Position numbers and translations under genes: made by a program. This document shows positions 1 through 7,111 of a DNA stretch of 18,818 nt, piece after piece. Source of the stretch: DASXBA01 sp036406475 (GTDB lineage: Bacteria; Actinomycetota; Thermoleophilia; Solirubrobacterales; Thermoleophilaceae). Within the stretch, counting starts at the first letter, position 1. Each line of letters begins with the position of its first letter. The DNA lies in assembly GCA_036406475.1 (NCBI GenBank), contig DASXBA010000122.1, positions 1 to 18,818 on the forward strand. The letters run 5' to 3'. A model generated the notes under the pieces. It was given only the letters and a program-made list of their open reading frames with translations, made no database searches and had not been told where the DNA came from.

Positions 1-1320
1 GCGACCCGGAAGCCGCGCGGCGAACGCCACCGCCGGCCACAGCACCAGCGCCTCGAGGAACATCGCCGCCACCCAGGCGGAGGAGACGACTACCAGCCCG
101 GCGCCACCCGCAAGCGCCGCGAGCGGCAGCAGGATCTCGACTGCGCTGCCCAGGCAGCTGACCGTGGCACAACGCCCGAGGTCGCCGTTGACGCGGCACA
201 CGGCTATGTACTGGGACCGCACGCCGTTCGGGAACGTGGCCGCGGCGAGGATCGCGAGCGGCAGCGACGCCGCTGTGTAGCCACTGCCGAACATGGACAG
301 CAGCAGGTGCCCGCCCGCGCCGAACACGACGAGAGCGCCGGCGGCGACCGCCGCGCAGATCTTGATCGCGCGCCGCAGCTCGCTCTCGAGCGCACCGTGG
401 TCGCCGCTGGCGACGCCGAACAGGGCGGTGCCGAGATGGGTGGAGACGACGTAGGCGAATCCCACGAGCAGGAGCGCGCTGTAGAAGCTGGCGTTGACCG
501 CGGGCGCCAGGAACCCGGCGACGAGAACCGGAAGGACGAGCCGGGGGGCGCCGGAGGAGAGGTTCAGCCAGTGATGGGTGAGCGCGGTCCTCCCGTAGCT
601 GCCGAAGAGCTCGCGCCGAGGCCGCGCGAGCAGCCGCATGTGCGCGCGCCCGGCGAGCACCACGATGACGACGATCGAGAGTGCGGCTCCGGCGAGCCAC
701 GACAGGAGCAGCCCGGCAGCGTCGTCGAGCCCGAGGACGATGGCCACGACCGGGAGCGCCGCGAGCTTGAGGATCGAGAAGACGAGGTTCCTCCAGAACT
801 GCCAGCTGGCGCGCGACAGTCCCACCGTGGCGTCGTCGAGGACGAGCAGCGCACCGGAGACACCCGCGGTCGCCGCGAACAACCCCAGGCCCGCAAAGCC
901 GTCAGGGACTATGTCCGAGAGCGCTCGGGCGCCGACAGCCACCAGCAGTCCCAGGACGATCCCGGTGGCCGTCGAGGCGACCAGCGCGGTCGTGATCAGC
1001 CGCGCGGGATTCCCCGCCTTGCGGGAGAGCTCCCCGATCAGCAGGGTGCCGAGCCCGAGCATGCTGAACATCGCTACTAGCTGCATCGCCGAGATCGCCG
1101 CGCCGCCGGCCCCCACGGCCGAGCGACTGAAGGTGTGCGCCGCCACGACCCAGAAAGAGAACCCGAACAACGACGTGACGACGGTCGAGCCGAACAGCGA
1201 CATCGCGTTGGTGATGACGCTGCCGCGGTAGAGGCCGCGACTGGCGGCGCGGCTCCTGACCGAGCCCAGCACGCCCGCCCGTTGCGGCGGCGTCTCGAGC
1301 GTCGGCTCCATCCCGCTCAT
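1..1320 (-). CDS. Wzx-like polysaccharide flippase, C-terminus cut by window edge
   Basis: An open frame runs from an ATG at 1320 to the left edge without a stop (440 codons visible). The translation is almost entirely hydrophobic helices with short basic loops, for example GSTVVTSLFGFSFWVVAAHT near residues 44-63 and further membrane segments to the end. This layout fits the Wzx/MATE-like polysaccharide export superfamily, which flips lipid-linked glycans across the cytoplasmic membrane. The usual length is 420-500 residues, so only the last few helices are probably missing. The start overlaps the stop of the upstream glycosyltransferase by ATGA, so translation is probably coupled and no strong ribosome binding site is needed. 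An internal ATG at codon 4 is an alternative start. Its place last in a glycan operon supports the flippase reading. The substrate is unknown, and a related O-antigen-type transporter cannot be excluded. Confidence 0.8.
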   Translation of the reverse strand, partial: MSGMEPTLETPPQRAGVLGSVRSRAASRGLYRGSVITNAMSLFGSTVVTSLFGFSFWVVAAHTFSRSAVGAGGAAISAMQLVAMFSMLGLGTLLIGELSRKAGNPARLITTALVASTATGIVLGLLVAVGARALSDIVPDGFAGLGLFAATAGVSGALLVLDDATVGLSRASWQFWRNLVFSILKLAALPVVAIVLGLDDAAGLLLSWLAGAALSIVVIVVLAGRAHMRLLARPRRELFGSYGRTALTHHWLNLSSGAPRLVLPVLVAGFLAPAVNASFYSALLLVGFAYVVSTHLGTALFGVASGDHGALESELRRAIKICAAVAAGALVVFGAGGHLLLSMFGSGYTAASLPLAILAAATFPNGVRSQYIAVCRVNGDLGRCATVSCLGSAVEILLPLAALAGGAGLVVVSSAWVAAMFLEALVLWPAVAFAARLPGR

Positions 1321-2273
1321 GCCCCCGCCGCCTGCTCCCGCCGTCGCGGGAGGCGGCTCAGCAGAACCGAGACGCGGTCGATCAGCCAGTTCGGCGACGC
1401 GACCAGCCCAAGCCCGGCGACGACCGCGGGGAGCCCCGGCCGGCCCTTTCGCAGCGCTCGGACGGCAACGCCGAGGGCGCCGCGGCGGTCGCCGGCCGTC
1501 ACGGCCAGCGAGGTCGTCACTCCCATCAGCAGGTCGCCGTATTCGCGCCGGTTCAAAAGGCCGCGGTGGGCATCCGCCCAGGCCAGGCTCCGGCGCCAGT
1601 CCGGGCCGCGCGAGATCGACTGCCCGCGCGCCTGGTCGCGGTAGGCGAGCAGGGGTCCCGGGGCCGTGGCGAAGTACACATCCGGCTCCTGGGAGACGCG
1701 CACGAGCCAGTCCCAGTCCTGGTGCATCCGCAGCGACCGGTCGAGCGGCACGCGGGTGAGCAGCGTGCGATCGACGAGCAGCATCGACGAGCTCATCAAG
1801 GCCTCGCCCCAGGCGATCTCCCTTCGCTTGAAGAGATAGTCGGCGACCGACTGTCCCTCGCGGATCGGCCGGCGCGGGAGGGTGGCGCGCGGCCGACCGG
1901 ACTGGTCGACTACCTCCAGCTCTGCGCTGATGACCGCGCAGCGACCGCGGGCGCGCGCCGCGAGAAGGAGCGGCAGCTGGACCTCGAGCTTGTTCGGATA
2001 CCAGCGGTCGTCGTCATCGAGGAAGGCGATCACGTCGCCGCGCGCGGCGTCGACGCCGATCTGGCGCGCACCGTTCCCGCCACGGCCACCGCCGGTGACG
2101 ACGGTTCGCACGCGCTCGTCCGCGAAGTCCATCGACTCCGGCGCGCTTGCGAGGTCGGCCGCGACGATCACCTCGTCGGGCGGCACGGTCTGGCGCAGCG
2201 CGGAGTCGACGGCTTCGCCCACCGACTCGCGTCCGACCGTAGGGATTACGACCGATACTCGTGCCTCGCTCAC
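1317..2273 (-). CDS. GT2 family glycosyltransferase
   Basis: The protein of 318 aa starts at a GTG whose GTGA overlaps the stop of the upstream gene. The open frame continues further 5' but has no homology-like sequence there, and the GT-A fold begins directly after this GTG with VSVVIPT (residues 6-12). The metal- and nucleotide-sugar-binding acidic run FLDDDD lies at residues 84-89, followed by RWYPNKL. HQDWDW at 185-190 matches the position of the catalytic acidic motif of family 2 enzymes. The C-terminal stretch is moderately hydrophobic and may touch the membrane. The enzyme should transfer a sugar from a nucleotide donor to a lipid-linked or nascent glycan at the inner face of the membrane. 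It sits between a DUF1616-like membrane protein and the flippase, with 4-base overlaps on both sides. Donor and acceptor cannot be read from sequence. Confidence 0.85.
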   Translation of the reverse strand: MSEARVSVVIPTVGRESVGEAVDSALRQTVPPDEVIVAADLASAPESMDFADERVRTVVTGGGRGGNGARQIGVDAARGDVIAFLDDDDRWYPNKLEVQLPLLLAARARGRCAVISAELEVVDQSGRPRATLPRRPIREGQSVADYLFKRREIAWGEALMSSSMLLVDRTLLTRVPLDRSLRMHQDWDWLVRVSQEPDVYFATAPGPLLAYRDQARGQSISRGPDWRRSLAWADAHRGLLNRREYGDLLMGVTTSLAVTAGDRRGALGVAVRALRKGRPGLPAVVAGLGLVASPNWLIDRVSVLLSRLPRRREQAAGA

Positions 2274-3010
2274 TGAAGGGTCACCGTCCGAAGTAGGGTG
2301 CCGGACCCTGTTGCGCGGAACAGCCTGACGGTCACAGGCTCGTGGCCGGAAGCAGGCATATGCCGGCTGGCCGACCAGCTCTCGCCCCGCTTCAGAGTCA
2401 AGGAGAAGCCGGTCCAACGGGCGCCGGCCTCGATGAGAACACGGTAGCGGCCCGCGGCCGGCTCGGCGTTGACGACGGAGATACGCAGCCTTGCCCTGTC
2501 GTGCGACCGCGCGACGCCGAGCGTCGTGACCGAGGTTCGGCGGTCGAGCGACCTCTGGCTGCGATCGGCAACAGCGGCCGCTGCCGCCACCAGGACGCAG
2601 GCCGCCACGCCGGCGAGCAACGGCAGCGCGCGGAGCCGGCTCGAGCGCCGGCGCACCGACCCGTGGGCCCCGGCCCGGCGGGCGGCGGCGGCGACGGCCG
2701 CGACCACCGTCACGACGAGCATCGAGATGGACCACGCCCGGGCCGTCAGACGCAGGTCGTAGGCGTTGAGCTCCAGCCCCGCGAGGGCCACGGTGGCCAA
2801 GCTCAGCACGACCGTCGCGGTCACGAGCTCGGGCACGTCCAGGCGGCGCCTGCCTTCGAGCGCCCGCACGAGCGTGTAGCCCGGGCATACCAGCAGCAGC
2901 GGTGCGAGGAGCAGGCCGACAACGCCCTGGAGGTCCAGCGCCAATACCGCGGCCGTGGCCCCCGCCGCGTAGACCACGGCAGCCGCGAGATCCCCGTAGC
3001 GCCTAAACAC
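2270..3010 (-). CDS. DUF1616-like membrane protein
   Basis: A 246-aa protein with a GTG start that overlaps the end of the upstream gene by 8 bases (GTGTTTAG). The N-terminal two thirds hold about five hydrophobic segments: residues about 8-25, 28-45, 62-82, 93-110 and 128-147. LLLVCPGYTLVRAL, followed by a basic loop and a second helix pair ending near an Asn, resembles the core of DUF1616 proteins; I know these as membrane proteins of unknown role often found beside glycosyltransferases. The last 95 residues look like a soluble beta-rich domain facing outwards (RLRISVVNAEPAAGRYRVLI and on). The same kind of exterior domain follows the membrane core in other DUF1616 members. No catalytic motif is visible. 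The tight coupling on both sides says it works with the surface glycan genes. The family call rests on a short motif and is moderate; the function is not assigned. Confidence 0.65.
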   Translation of the reverse strand: MFRRYGDLAAAVVYAAGATAAVLALDLQGVVGLLLAPLLLVCPGYTLVRALEGRRRLDVPELVTATVVLSLATVALAGLELNAYDLRLTARAWSISMLVVTVVAAVAAAARRAGAHGSVRRRSSRLRALPLLAGVAACVLVAAAAAVADRSQRSLDRRTSVTTLGVARSHDRARLRISVVNAEPAAGRYRVLIEAGARWTGFSLTLKRGESWSASRHMPASGHEPVTVRLFRATGSGTLLRTVTLQ

Positions 3011-4874
3011 CGGGCAGCCGCCTCACGTCATAGACCACGAGCGGACCGCCGTCGTAGACGCGCTCGACCCGCGGATCGCGGTCGAACTTGTCCAGCGCCC
3101 ACCGTGGGAGTGGCGTCATGCGCTTCTGTGCAGTCGTCTCGTGGTCGAAGTACTCGTGGCCCCCGGGCCGAACTGGCCGTTGTGAGGTGATTCGCCGGTC
3201 CACGACGACGAAGTCGATGCCGCGATCGGAGAGCAGGGCGCGGGTACGCCGGTCGAACGAGCGCGTGTAGAAGATCCCCGGCACGTCGGCGTAGGCGGAT
3301 TGCGGCCCGTACCCGCCGACGAGCGAGCACGCGGTCCAGTCGCAGGCGATCTTCGACTTGCGGGGGAGGTTGGCCGCGACCCAGCGCGCGGCCTGGACGC
3401 CGGCGGGATCGACGCCGCTCTCGAACCCCTCGACCTTGAACTTCCCGGGTACGAACTCGAACGGCGCCGGCCAACCGCTGGTGGTGTTGCCTACGAACAC
3501 CAGGACGACGGCGACGAGAGCCAGCGCCCCCGTCATACGCCGCCATCGCGTCCAGCGCTGGGTGAGCGCGAACGCCGCGGCCACGCACGCGAACAGGTAC
3601 CCGTAGGTAAGGAGGCGCCCCGCCAGCTCGGCCCCGTCGGCGGCGAGCACCCGTACCCCGAGAATCGCGAAGAAGCCCAGGCCAAGCACCGCAAGAGTCC
3701 GCGTGAGCGCATCGCGACTGCGCCGCCAGGCCGCGATCGCACCGCCGAGCACCAGCAGCGCCATCGTGCCGGTCCCGACGACTGTCGCCGCGGTCGTAGC
3801 CGGGCTGACGCCCGCGCCGCCCACCGCCTCCTTGCCACCCGCCGACCCCTGGAGCACGAGCCCGGAGAACACGCTACTGACCGGTCCCGAGAGGTACTCG
3901 TAGGTCATCGGGGCGCGGAAGATCAACCAGGCTGCCACCATCGCGGCACCGACAACTCCCACGCCGAACAGTCGACGGCCCTCGTCCTTGAACCTCCCCT
4001 GCAGCGACACGCCGACGCCCAGAGCGAACAGCGTGATCACTGTTACGACCGCGGTGACGTGGTGGGTCACGGTTACCGCCGCCAGGCAGATGAACGCCAC
4101 GATCAGTCCGGGGACCGACCACCGGCGCGTGGCGCCGACCAGCGCCACCACCATGAACGCAAAAGCGGGGACCTCGTAGATCCACTGCGCGTTGAAGAAC
4201 TGGTTGTGGGGGCTGATCGCGAATACGAGGGCGCCGACGCCCGCCACCCACTCGTCGCGGGTCACCCTGCGCAGGAGGACGAAGACGCCTACCACCACCA
4301 CGACGTGGGCGAGTCCAGCCACGATCTGCCCGGATGTGAACAGGCTGAGGCCGGTGATCGACATCAGCGCCGTTGTGATCTCCTCCAGACCCGGGAAGTG
4401 CGGACTCACCGGCAACGACGGGTTCGCGTGGAAGAGCGCCTTGTGCTGGAGGATGTCCAGGGCCGTGCGCCGATGCTGAAGCTCGTCGGGGAACTTGAAC
4501 GTCAGCGGGCTGTACATCCACGTCGTCAGGGACTGGAAGAGCGCGAGCGCGCCGACAGCTGCCCACTTGGTCCGCGTGCTCTTGGAAAGGACATACGCCG
4601 CGAGCGGAATGAACGTGAGCAGGTGCCCACCCCAATACGCCGCCGTCGCCCAGGAACGGCCGTCGCGCCCGGCGGCGTACGCCGCCGAGACGACCAGTAC
4701 GCCGGCCGCCGAGGTGAGTAGCGCCGGCGCCAGCCACTGCCGCCCCGGCTCAGCCGGCGCGAGGTCGTCGGGCGAGCGTTCGGCTCGCGGCCCGGCGACG
4801 GCGGATGCGAAGCGACGACGGGCCGCGTGGCGGCCCGTCCCTGGCGCGAACTGGATGGATCTGCGGTGGTTCAT
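3003..4874 (-). CDS. polytopic membrane protein, GT-C glycosyltransferase-like
   Basis: A protein of 623 aa from the ATG at 4874, which has GAGG about 11 bases upstream; a GTG at 4925 would add 17 residues and is possible. A basic, probably cytosolic N-terminus of about 50 residues precedes roughly a dozen hydrophobic helices, then a soluble C-terminal domain of about 140 residues. An acidic pair (FPDELQHRR) sits in the first large exterior loop, at D130-E131. This is where GT-C enzymes, which use polyprenyl-phosphate sugars, carry their catalytic acid. The exterior segment with SPHFPGLEEITTA and SPHNQFFNAQWIYE also fits that layout. It opens the four-gene operon, and two genes for a likely polyprenyl-phosphate sugar synthase lie just upstream, which would supply the donor. 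It could instead be a non-catalytic glycan assembly or polymerase protein. I recognise no characterised close relative. Confidence 0.7.
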   Translation of the reverse strand: MNHRRSIQFAPGTGRHAARRRFASAVAGPRAERSPDDLAPAEPGRQWLAPALLTSAAGVLVVSAAYAAGRDGRSWATAAYWGGHLLTFIPLAAYVLSKSTRTKWAAVGALALFQSLTTWMYSPLTFKFPDELQHRRTALDILQHKALFHANPSLPVSPHFPGLEEITTALMSITGLSLFTSGQIVAGLAHVVVVVGVFVLLRRVTRDEWVAGVGALVFAISPHNQFFNAQWIYEVPAFAFMVVALVGATRRWSVPGLIVAFICLAAVTVTHHVTAVVTVITLFALGVGVSLQGRFKDEGRRLFGVGVVGAAMVAAWLIFRAPMTYEYLSGPVSSVFSGLVLQGSAGGKEAVGGAGVSPATTAATVVGTGTMALLVLGGAIAAWRRSRDALTRTLAVLGLGFFAILGVRVLAADGAELAGRLLTYGYLFACVAAAFALTQRWTRWRRMTGALALVAVVLVFVGNTTSGWPAPFEFVPGKFKVEGFESGVDPAGVQAARWVAANLPRKSKIACDWTACSLVGGYGPQSAYADVPGIFYTRSFDRRTRALLSDRGIDFVVVDRRITSQRPVRPGGHEYFDHETTAQKRMTPLPRWALDKFDRDPRVERVYDGGPLVVYDVRRLPGV

Positions 4875-5056
4875 ATCGCGGCGAACCTCGGCCCGCAGCG
4901 TCAGCCACGGTCGCGAGTGGCGCACGGCGAAAGCCGCACCTGCACCGTAGAGCTATTTCCCCACGCCGAGCACTATTGACGCAACGCGCCCGGACTGCTG
5001 CCCCTTCTGCGCACCCCGGTGTCGAGAGCGGGCTCGACGCCGGCCGCGCGACTTGT
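4875..5056. other. intergenic region before the four-gene glycan operon
   Basis: This stretch separates the GT2 copy A stop from the membrane protein start and contains no ORF with coding character. Its upstream end holds a strong hairpin (5016-5043, listed separately). The remainder, read on the minus strand, contains TTGCGTC near 4979-4985 and the AT-richer run GGGGAAATAGCTC near 4951-4963. This is the likely promoter area for the operon, but the spacing does not fit a clear -35/-10 pair, so I assign no promoter boxes. Confidence 0.4.
5016..5043 (-). terminator. hairpin terminator candidate after GT2 copy A
   Basis: Two 11-base arms, CCGGTGTCGAG (5016-5026) and CTCGACGCCGG (5033-5043), flank a 6-base loop. 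They pair perfectly except for one position: T-G on the plus strand, C-A on the minus strand. The hairpin begins 13 bases beyond the stop of the glycosyltransferase at 5057. No T-tract follows, as is common in high-GC actinobacteria. It separates the GT2 pair from the four-gene operon. Confidence 0.55.
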
Positions 5057-5869
5057 CTACCCAGCGACCTCCGCGCCGACTCCCTCGAGCCGGTCGAAGC
5101 GCCCCGGCACAGGCGCCGATCGCTCGTCGCGTCCCTGTCCGCGGAGGCGCTCCTTGAAGATGGTCCCGAGGACACGCCAGCCGTCGCGGAATGTGCGCAG
5201 GTTGCTCTCCCCGTGCATTCGGTCGTATTCGTAGCTGGGCACTTCGACCACCTCGAGACCGGCCCGCGCAACCCGGATGTTGATCAGCGTCTCGACCTCG
5301 AAGCCGTCACAGTCCACGTTCATTACAGGCAGACAGTGCGACCAGAACGCGTTGTACCCGTAACAAAGGTCGGTGTACTTCGTCCGGTATAGGAGATTGA
5401 CCAGCCCATTCAGCCCGCGGTTCCCCCAGCGCCGGCTGACGGTGATGTCGTCGCTGCCGCCCCCTTCGACGAAGCGACTCCCCTTCGCGAAGTCGGCGCC
5501 TGCTACCAAAGCGCTCACGTACAGCGGAATCTCCGCCGGATCGGCCGAGCCGTCCGCGTCCAGCATGACGATGATGTCGCCCGTCGCGGCCGCGAATCCA
5601 CACGCCAGGGCATTGCCCTTGCCGCGCCGCTCCTGACGCACCACTCGAACTTCCGAACACAGACGGCGAGCCACATCCACGGTCCCGTCTGTCGAGAATC
5701 CGTCCACGAGGATGACCTCGTGTATGTCTTCCAGGGGAAGCCGGTCGAAGACATGAGGCAGATTCTCCGCCTCGTTCAAGGTTGGGATGACGACGGTGAT
5801 GCGAAGCGACGACTTTTCAGAGATTTGTGCCTCGGCGTCGTCGAGGACGAAGGGTGAGGTAGGTATCAC
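5057..5869 (-). CDS. DPM1-like GT2, probable polyprenyl-phosphate sugar synthase, copy A
   Basis: A 270-aa soluble GT-A protein with a GTG start and GGGAGG four bases before it. Visible motifs: VVIPTLNEAENL (26-37), DGFSTDGT (56-63), the metal-binding DAD at 104-106 in MLDADGS, KGSRF (129-133), and YGYNAFW (170-176), with HGESNL (219-224) where family members carry the substrate-binding Gly-Ser-basic segment. The family (dolichol- or polyprenyl-phosphate mannose or glucose synthases) moves a sugar from GDP- or UDP-sugar to a polyprenyl phosphate at the cytosolic membrane face. There is no C-terminal membrane domain, as in the short DPM1 class. It is about 90 percent identical over 223 core residues to the gene at 6117-6872 but has its own 28-residue tail. 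It lies upstream of a GT-C-like membrane protein that could use its product. Which sugar is unknown. Confidence 0.85.
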   Translation of the reverse strand: MIPTSPFVLDDAEAQISEKSSLRITVVIPTLNEAENLPHVFDRLPLEDIHEVILVDGFSTDGTVDVARRLCSEVRVVRQERRGKGNALACGFAAATGDIIVMLDADGSADPAEIPLYVSALVAGADFAKGSRFVEGGGSDDITVSRRWGNRGLNGLVNLLYRTKYTDLCYGYNAFWSHCLPVMNVDCDGFEVETLINIRVARAGLEVVEVPSYEYDRMHGESNLRTFRDGWRVLGTIFKERLRGQGRDERSAPVPGRFDRLEGVGAEVAG

Positions 5870-5963
5870 TGGGCCTCCCAGTGCTGGATTACGGTGGCGT
5901 GCGTATGAGGGCCGGGTGCTAGCCCGAGAGAAGCGAGTCCCTGCTGGTGAAACGAGGCGGAGC
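5870..5963 (-). promoter_or_regulatory. repeated leader, copy A (divergent), with RBS for GT2 copy A
   Basis: Read on the minus strand, this 94-nt leader aligns with copy B upstream of the paralogous gene. Shared blocks include CAGGGAC-CGCTTCTC, a GGGC/GCCC stem-loop (5909-5925), ATACGC, and a terminal GGGAGG ribosome binding site. The first stem-loop present in copies B and C is not preserved here, and the spacer between GGGAGG and the start codon is 3 bases shorter than in copy B. See the findings for the interpretation. Confidence 0.5.
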
Positions 5964-5997
5964 TACGTCCACTTCCGAGAGGCCAAGGTACAAGCGA

Positions 5998-6066
5998 TTA
6001 TCTAGATCGTCGGCGCGCTTTGTCGGCTTCGCGACGCTTCTTGTCCGTTTTTCGCACTTCTCTCAT
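5998..6066 (-). CDS. possible 22-aa highly basic ORF
   Basis: A short ORF (ATG to TAA) between the two GT2 paralogues encodes 22 residues, of which 12 are Lys or Arg. Only a weak purine-rich stretch (GAAGAACGA) precedes it. The surrounding DNA is strongly purine-biased on this strand, which by itself would give Lys, Arg and Glu codons, so this may be chance. No family is recognisable. Confidence 0.15.
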   Translation of the reverse strand: MREVRKTDKKRREADKARRRSR

Positions 6067-6083
6067 TCGTTCTTCGTACTTTC

Positions 6084-6107
6084 ACCCGCATCGGAGAAAC
6101 AGCGGGT
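6084..6107 (-). terminator. weak hairpin after GT2 copy B
   Basis: ACCCGC and GCGGGT form a 6-bp stem around a 12-base loop, starting 9 bases after the stop of the gene at 6117. There is no T-run. It is a weak candidate; readthrough into copy A is equally possible. Confidence 0.3.
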
Positions 6108-6116
6108 TTGACGCAT

Positions 6117-6872
6117 TCACTTCTCGTCCTCCGAGCGATCGCCGCGCGCCCGCTCCTTGAAGATCGTGGCGAGGACACGCCAGCCGTCGCGGAACGTGCG
6201 CAGGTTGCTCTCTCCGTGGACCCGGTCGTACTCGTAGCTGGGGACCTCGACGACGTCGAGCCCAGCCTGGGCGACCCGGATGTTGATCAGCGTCTCGACC
6301 TCGAAGCCGTCGCAGTCCACGTCCATTGCCGGGAGGCAGTGCGACCAGAATGCGTTGTAGCCGTAGCAGAGGTCGGTGTAGTTCGTCCTGTACAGGAGGT
6401 TCACCAGGCCATTCAAGCCGCGGTTCCCCCAGCGCCGGCCGACAGTGATGTCGTCGCTGCCGCCTCCCTCGACGAAGCGACTCCCCTTCGCGAAGTCGGC
6501 ACCCGCGAGCAGGGCCCGTACATAGTCCGGGATCTCCGCAGGATCGGCCGAGCCGTCAGCGTCGAGCATGACGATGATGTCGCCCGTCGCGGCGGCGAAT
6601 CCAGACGCGAGGGCATTGCCCTTGCCGCGCCGCTCTTGACGCACAACGCGGATTCCCGGACACAGACGGCGAGCCACATCCACGGTGTCGTCTGTTGAGA
6701 ATCCGTCCACCAGGACGACTTCGTGTATGTCGTCCATGGGCAGCCGCTCGAAGACATGAGGCAGATTTGCGGCCTCGTTCAAGGTCGGAATGACGACGGT
6801 GATCCGAAGCGGCGAGGCCTCGGACGTCTCCGACGGTGCAGCGTTGAGTGTGAAGGAGGGATTGGTGATCAT
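6117..6872 (-). CDS. DPM1-like GT2, probable polyprenyl-phosphate sugar synthase, copy B
   Basis: A 251-aa GT-A protein, starting at the ATG preceded by GGGAGG with a 7-base spacer. The open frame extends 40 codons further upstream, but that part covers the repeated leader and is not protein-like. Residue numbering matches copy A: VVIPTLNEAANL (26-37), DGFSTDDT (56-63), DAD 104-106, KGSRF 129-133, HGESNL 219-224. By eye 22 of 223 core positions differ from copy A, mostly conservative and none in the motifs. The N-terminal 20 residues and the C-terminal tail (ARGDRSEDEK here) differ freely. The reaction should be the same as for copy A: sugar transfer from a nucleotide donor to polyprenyl phosphate. 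Both copies look functional, so either a recent duplication is kept for dosage or the two are differently regulated. Confidence 0.85.
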   Translation of the reverse strand: MITNPSFTLNAAPSETSEASPLRITVVIPTLNEAANLPHVFERLPMDDIHEVVLVDGFSTDDTVDVARRLCPGIRVVRQERRGKGNALASGFAAATGDIIVMLDADGSADPAEIPDYVRALLAGADFAKGSRFVEGGGSDDITVGRRWGNRGLNGLVNLLYRTNYTDLCYGYNAFWSHCLPAMDVDCDGFEVETLINIRVAQAGLDVVEVPSYEYDRVHGESNLRTFRDGWRVLATIFKERARGDRSEDEK

Positions 6873-6985
6873 GTGCGCGCCTCCCAGCGCTGGGTCTGAT
6901 GGCATGCGTATAGGGGGCCGAGTCCTGGCCCCAGGAGAAGCGCGTCCCTGCCGACGAGTTACAGGCGGGGAACCATGCCCGCCTG
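6873..6985 (-). promoter_or_regulatory. repeated leader, copy B, with two stem-loops and RBS
   Basis: A 113-nt leader directly before GT2 copy B. On the minus strand it begins with a perfect 8-bp hairpin (CAGGCGGG at 6962-6969, 8-base loop, CCCGCCTG at 6978-6985). TAACTCGTCG follows, then a second perfect 6-bp hairpin (GGGGCC 6914-6919, GGCCCC 6927-6932) with the plus-strand loop GAGTCCT, and finally GGGAGG. Copy C shares the order, the loop bases and the sequence between the stems. I recognise no known riboswitch core in it. Confidence 0.55.
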
Positions 6986-7020
6986 CGAACAACGAGTCGT
7001 GACTACAACTAACACGGGGT

Positions 7021-7040
7021 CAGCCGCCTTGAATCGGCTG
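7021..7040 (-). terminator. small hairpin closing the 22-codon ORF
   Basis: CAGCCG (7021-7026) and CGGCTG (7035-7040) form a perfect 6-bp stem with an 8-base loop. On the minus strand it begins two bases after the stop codon of the 22-codon ORF. No T-tract follows. Its position suggests transcription ends or pauses here, before leader copy B. Confidence 0.3.
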
Positions 7041-7042
7041 TG

Positions 7043-7111
7043 TCAGGAAGCCGACAAACGGCCCTTGATCGCGGGGAACCGGCCGCGTGTGTCATCCGCC
7101 ACATAGATCAT
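7043..7111 (-). CDS. 22-aa ORF with strong RBS behind leader copy C
   Basis: An ATG preceded by AGGAGG with a 5-base spacer, the best ribosome binding site in this region, opens 22 codons (MIYVADDTRGRFPAIKGRLS then AS) and a TGA. No membrane segment or known motif is present. The first two codons, ATG ATC, match GT2 copy B, but similarity stops there. It may be a leader peptide, a small protein, or a third copy of the leader whose downstream gene was lost. A degenerate repeat at 7324-7348 resembles its 5' end but lacks one base, which breaks this frame. Confidence 0.3.
   Translation of the reverse strand: MIYVADDTRGRFPAIKGRLSAS
7085..7110. repeat. direct repeat, copy 1 (partner at 7324-7348)
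   Basis: The plus-strand sequence GCGTGTGTCATCCGCCACAT, followed by AGATCA, matches 7324-7348 at about 22 of 26 aligned positions with one gap. This copy overlaps the start of the 22-codon ORF. Confidence 0.5.

Noticed and set aside
307..1231. Plus-strand open frames opposite the flippase
   Set aside because: The minus strand gives one uninterrupted membrane protein from 1320 to the edge; the plus-strand products are low-complexity.
2274..2888. Long N-terminal extension of the GT2 gene ending at 1317
   Set aside because: The extension overlaps the DUF1616-like gene completely and lacks protein-like sequence; the GTG at 2273 gives a 4-base overlap and the GT-A fold starts right after it.
3300..4721. 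473-codon plus-strand frame opposite the GT-C-like gene
   Set aside because: It has charged low-complexity composition (Arg, Glu, His, Asp) with no hydrophobic core, the usual antisense product of a membrane protein gene in high-GC DNA.
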